Made by a program: the position numbers and the translations under genes
Notes under the pieces: model-generated
Seen by the model: the letters and a program-made list of their open reading frames with translations, nothing else
Told to the model about the DNA's origin: nothing
The model's database searches: none
In this document: piece after piece, positions 20,176 through 22,933 of the stretch
Layout: every line of letters starts with the position of its first letter
Numbering within the stretch: position 1 is the first letter of the stretch
Assembly (NCBI GenBank): GCA_028571305.1
Contig: JAOXNS010055546.1
Location: 1-22,933 of the forward strand
DNA: 22,933 nucleotides
From: Magicicada cassinii
Taxonomy: Eukaryota; Arthropoda; Insecta; Hemiptera; Cicadidae
Direction of reading: 5' to 3'

Positions 20176-20611
20176 ATAGTCAGTTCCTGCCGTATGTCTG
20201 TGTTTCTTCTATGATCATGGAGAGTGTACGCTGATAAGACATGGATTCCTGATATAAGTTGCCAAATAGGCTATATAAAAAAAAGAGTAGTTTTAATTTT
20301 GTTTTAATACAAAGGATGTAAATAACTTCACAGAAGCTGTGATATACAGTTCTTTCTGACAATTCACAAAAATTGAAACGACGATTTTGTTTAAACTGTG
20401 TACGTGTTCACTTTCTTAGTTAAAGAAGCGGAGAGTGCGTCATGAATGTTTTAAGTTTTACTAGAAACATAATTGGGAACATTATTTCGACTGATAGACT
20501 ATTATATTCAGTTTATCAGCCATGCAAGCAGTTTATTCTAACACCCAGCTAAAATCAAATTCATACAAATGACATAAAACAGGTTGTATTGTTAATTTTT
20601 ATCACGCAAAC
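20176..20611. other. no gene seen
   Basis: AT-rich. AAATGACATAAAACAGG (about 20567) and AAACGACATAAAACACC (about 20609) form a short direct repeat just before the Jockey-type fragment. Confidence 0.5.
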
Positions 20612-21112
20612 GACATAAAACACCTAAAGGCCATCGATACGTATGTTGTATTACAGTGGGTTCCATCTCACGTCGGACTAGAAGGGAACGAGATGGCAGA
20701 GATTTGCAAAAGAGGGCACCGCAATGTGTATAAAATATAAACCATTACAAGTGGACTGACTAAAGAAACTCTTGAACCATAAAGTACACATCTGATAAAT
20801 TGGCTGCTACCGATAAATAGAAAAACATAGGCCTACATAAAAGCTAGACTGACTATAAGTGTAAACTCAGAAAGGATATGGTAGTAAAGTTCTGACTTGA
20901 GACTGGTCGTGACTTTCTTGCGGCCCACTTAAAGAAGATCGGCATATGCCAGACCTTCGAACGTACGATATGTCATCGGCCAAAATCCGTCGGGGATGAA
21001 GAACACCTGCACTGACACAGAAGCTCAAGAACACCTCCAACTCTACTGGGATGCCAGAAACATTATGACTCCACCATCTGTCACAGCAACAGGAATATTC
21101 AATTTTCTTTAG
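20612..21112 (+). pseudogene. Jockey-type LINE C-terminus: RNase H end and zinc-knuckle region
   Basis: At 20612-20712 the plus strand encodes VVLQWVPSHVGLEGNEMAE, the C-terminal RNase H block HxGxxGNExAD, with Glu in place of the last catalytic Asp. After a decayed middle, 20899-20998 gives LETGRDFLAAHLKKIGIC, then TIC and DEEHLH. This is the LRTGHDxLxxHLxxIGI...C...C...EHLLHC block found after RNase H in Jockey-type elements. A third block, LYWDARNIM at about 21038, leads to a TAG at 21110-21112 and marks the protein end. Stops at about 20739 and 20979 and at least one frame change between blocks show it is dead. The polymerase and endonuclease are missing (5' truncation). No poly-A tail is visible. 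Confidence 0.8.
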
Positions 21113-21696
21113 TTGCAACTAAAGTTGTAAAATCTCCTCAAGCCTGACTGTCGTTTCGTGTTAAAAATGATTGGTTATGAAGTAACTTCAAACCATAGTG
21201 TGTTCACGAAATTCTCATCCTTGGTTCTAGTCCGGCCAGACTCCGGTGAAAGTTTCATCACGATAACGTCCTATGTCACGTTGCACTTGCTACGGACAAA
21301 CATTTGGTAAGAACGTTCTGTGGCACTGCTTTCCCGATTTTAGGTCTTATTATTATTTTCTGTTTCAAGAAATCTAAAACCAATTCCATAGGACCGCCTT
21401 TTAGAAAGTGTGGAGACCGCCCAAAACAACATAAAGACAATGACTGACAGTTGAAGATTTTTCAAGTAAATGTGTGCTTTCCAAGTAAATTATTTTGAAT
21501 GGGATAAAATTATTTTTAACTATTGTTTCACTAATTAATTTTATATAAATCAGTCTCCAGATGCTGTAACCATTCCCTGCGGTATGTCTGGATTTTATGA
21601 TTAATGGAGAATACTTGTAGCTGTTCTCTAATATTCTCATTACGCAAATGATTCAAAGGATTCGAGTAATTAATTACTCTGGAAGAATTACCAGCC
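21113..21696. other. no gene seen
   Basis: AT-rich, with a GC-richer spot at 21228-21300 whose frame (RPDSGESFITITSYV) is not recognised. The minus-strand frames at 21401-21640 and 21531-21863 look like chance or shadows. Confidence 0.45.
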
Positions 21697-21835
21697 CTTG
21701 GCAAAGGTTGCGTTTGGATATAAACCCTTTTGTATAAGAGATGTAGGAAGACCAAGAGTGAGATGGAGAGGTGGTCTGTGAAGACGGAGTCCAAAGTGCC
21801 TACTCCGTGAGGTGCAGAAGTAGAAGAAGAAGATA
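21697..21835 (+). pseudogene. probable LINE 3' end with GRPR block and AGA tail
   Basis: The plus strand reads VAFGYKPF, a short gap, then VGRPRVRWRGGL followed by a stop near 21778. GRPRxRWxxxL is the shared LINE C-terminal block also seen at 20016-20162. About 50 bases later the sequence ends in AGAAGAAGAAGA (about 21821-21832), which would be its trinucleotide tail. The remnant is short and only one motif supports it. It could also be chance. Confidence 0.45.
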
Positions 21836-22370
21836 AATCAGGCTCATTACTTTTTAGACACATTTTGTAGGTTTATAGTAAATAAAAAGCTAGGAAAGCC
21901 TTTTCAAAAGATTTTGTTTGATGTACGTAGTTCCAAAAAAGTGAGCTTCGAGGTTGGGTTTGAAGAAAAAATCCTGGCAGGAGACAATGAAGATATGCAT
22001 ATGGGGAAGGAATCCAAGGAGACTGGAGTAAGGCTGAGACAAGAACAAACATTACAGTTTTTAAGGAAGTGAAGTAGGAAAAAAACTTCCTGTATAAAAG
22101 TAATGTAAAAGGGGAATAGAATGTTTCTAAGTCACGTATTCAGATTTAACGTATATTCAGAATTTATTTCTGAGGACAACAAGAACGAAAAGGAACAACT
22201 TGGACGACATGCACGAGCGATGCAACAACAAGGCCTGCCCTTTAGATGAAGAGGCAAATAGTTTTCAGTGATGTGAATTATGTACGATAAACAAAAAGAA
22301 AATAATAATTAAATAATTACGTTTTAAGCCTACAAAAACTTGTGTACAAAAATACTGTATGTACTATACA
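21836..22370. other. no gene seen
   Basis: Purine-rich in part (21900-22080), with a GC-richer patch at 22170-22255. No recognisable coding sequence was found. Confidence 0.45.
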
Positions 22371-22539
22371 CAGAGGCGTGCGCACGGGAGGGACCCGAGG
22401 GTGCTGGTCCCCCCATTAGTTAAAAAAAAACACAAATTCGGAAAAATTAAAAGATGGGAAAAGACAGTGAAAAAAATGATGTGTTATTAAAAAACACACT
22501 CTAATATAAAAGTACATGTAAGAGTGATTTCAGTGTAGA
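22371..22539 (+). mobile_element. hAT-type left terminus
   Basis: The segment starts CAGAGGCGTGCGCACGGGAG, matching the CAGRGGCGTRSS start of many insect hAT elements. GGGACC and GGTCCC near 22387-22412 form a subterminal hairpin. The preceding eight bases (22363-22370, ACTATACA) would be the target-site duplication, but the other end is not in the window. It ends where a second, similar terminus begins. Confidence 0.5.
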
Positions 22540-22933
22540 CAGGGGCGTAGTGATAACCCCCGGGCCCCCTTTCCTTCCACTTTCTTTCTTTTACAAAATG
22601 GGACACTTGCAAAGACACGTAACGATTGAAACAAAAAATTTGATCCGTGCTGTTGGAAAAATTATAGGTTTGAATCTTGACCCAAACAAGTGGACAAATC
22701 AAGATTTAAATACTCTCAGCAGGCATTTTTGTATGAATGCAGAAGAGCTTAGCGCAGAGCTGAAAATTTTGAAAACAAGGAAATGTGACTATTTCCCTCG
22801 AAAGAGTGTTCAGGAATGGATTTTCTGGCTCTCAGATTTCCAAAGGGGAGCAACTTACAACAATTTAAGAATGGCTCTAAGGAAATTTGCTACAGTTCCA
22901 GTTACCAGCTGCTGTTTTGAGTGACGATTCTCC
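22540..22933 (+). mobile_element. second hAT terminus with internally deleted element, runs off the window
   Basis: CAGGGGCGTAGTGATAACCC followed by CCGGGCCCCC is a typical hAT terminus of the ZMYM/DUF4371-associated type. Within about 60 bp the sequence passes into the transposase C-terminus, whereas an intact element would have some 1.5-2 kb of transposase before it. This copy therefore has a large internal deletion, or two element pieces lie side by side. The right terminus lies beyond the window. Confidence 0.6.
22598..22933 (+). pseudogene. hAT transposase C-terminal fragment (DUF4371/dimerisation type)
   Basis: Reading from the Met at 22598, the frame contains NKWTNQDLNTLSRHFCMNAE and then EELSAELKIL. 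Later come SVQEWIFWLS, TYNNLRMALRKFATVPVTSC and CFE. The ordered pattern of xLxxLxxxF.xxEELSAELxxLxxR followed by LxxALRxxxTxPVTSCxCERSFSxL is the C-terminal hAT region that mediates dimerisation. In the core CERSFS motif the Arg position is TGA (22921-22923) where CGA is expected, and RFS follows, so a C-to-T change at a CpG may have made the stop. The catalytic D, D and most of the domain are absent. It cannot act as a transposase. Confidence 0.72.

Noticed and set aside
1-22933. LTR-type or other virus-like element
   Set aside because: No paired long terminal repeats, and no capsid, protease, integrase or envelope-like frames were seen on either strand. All reverse-transcriptase-related pieces are of the non-LTR kind.
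1-22933. tRNA or tRNA-derived SINE
   Set aside because: No paired A and B box with acceptable folding was found. The GGATTCAAAC near 14368 lacks an upstream A box.

Overview
This is an AT-rich (roughly one third GC by eye) eukaryotic nuclear window with no dense gene content. Trinucleotide, dinucleotide and minisatellite arrays, several 5'-truncated LINE fragments, a pogo/Tigger-type MITE and a hAT remnant point to an insect with a large, transposon-rich genome. The LINE C-terminal sequences look like those I associate with cockroaches, termites and other Polyneoptera. That placement is an inference from family resemblance, not a search result. No bacterial operon, rRNA, tRNA, CRISPR array or LTR-type element was seen.

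Layout. Bases 1-175 are a 25-bp minisatellite cut by the window edge. From 176 to about 9,000 the sequence is mostly unannotatable AT-rich DNA. It holds a cluster of TGACAGC words (499-535), G/C homopolymer runs (728-743, 1219-1229) and a long (TG)n-G-(GA)n array (3475-3582). Between 9.0 and 9.4 kb there is a repeat-like patch and a weak core-promoter-like stretch. At 11,905-12,608 lies a 5'-truncated minus-strand LINE 3' end, flanked by a recognisable target-site duplication. From 13.7 to 14.8 kb there is a locally GC-richer segment with an adjacent ATF/CRE-like word and E-box, a compound trinucleotide array and two alternating purine-pyrimidine tracts in opposite orientation.

The only plausible piece of an ordinary host gene is a minus-strand candidate terminal exon at 17,927-18,120. 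It has a strong polypyrimidine-AG acceptor and encodes 63 hydrophobic, membrane-protein-like residues. A second coding-like but unassigned stretch lies at 19,745-19,942.

From 19.1 kb to the right edge the window is a transposon cluster. In order it holds the pogo/Tigger-like MITE with TA duplications (19,096-19,715), a minus-strand LINE 3' end with a (GAT)n tail (19,946-20,165), a decayed Jockey-type LINE C-terminus on the plus strand (20,612-21,112), a probable further LINE end (21,697-21,835), and two hAT-type termini followed by a transposase C-terminus that runs off the window (22,371-22,933).

The genes do not form a pathway. The window reads as intergenic or intronic DNA shaped by transposition and simple-repeat growth. 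I found no convincing new biological system. The items most worth checking are the candidate exon, the coding-like segment beside the LINE tail, and the link between LINE tails and orphan trinucleotide arrays.
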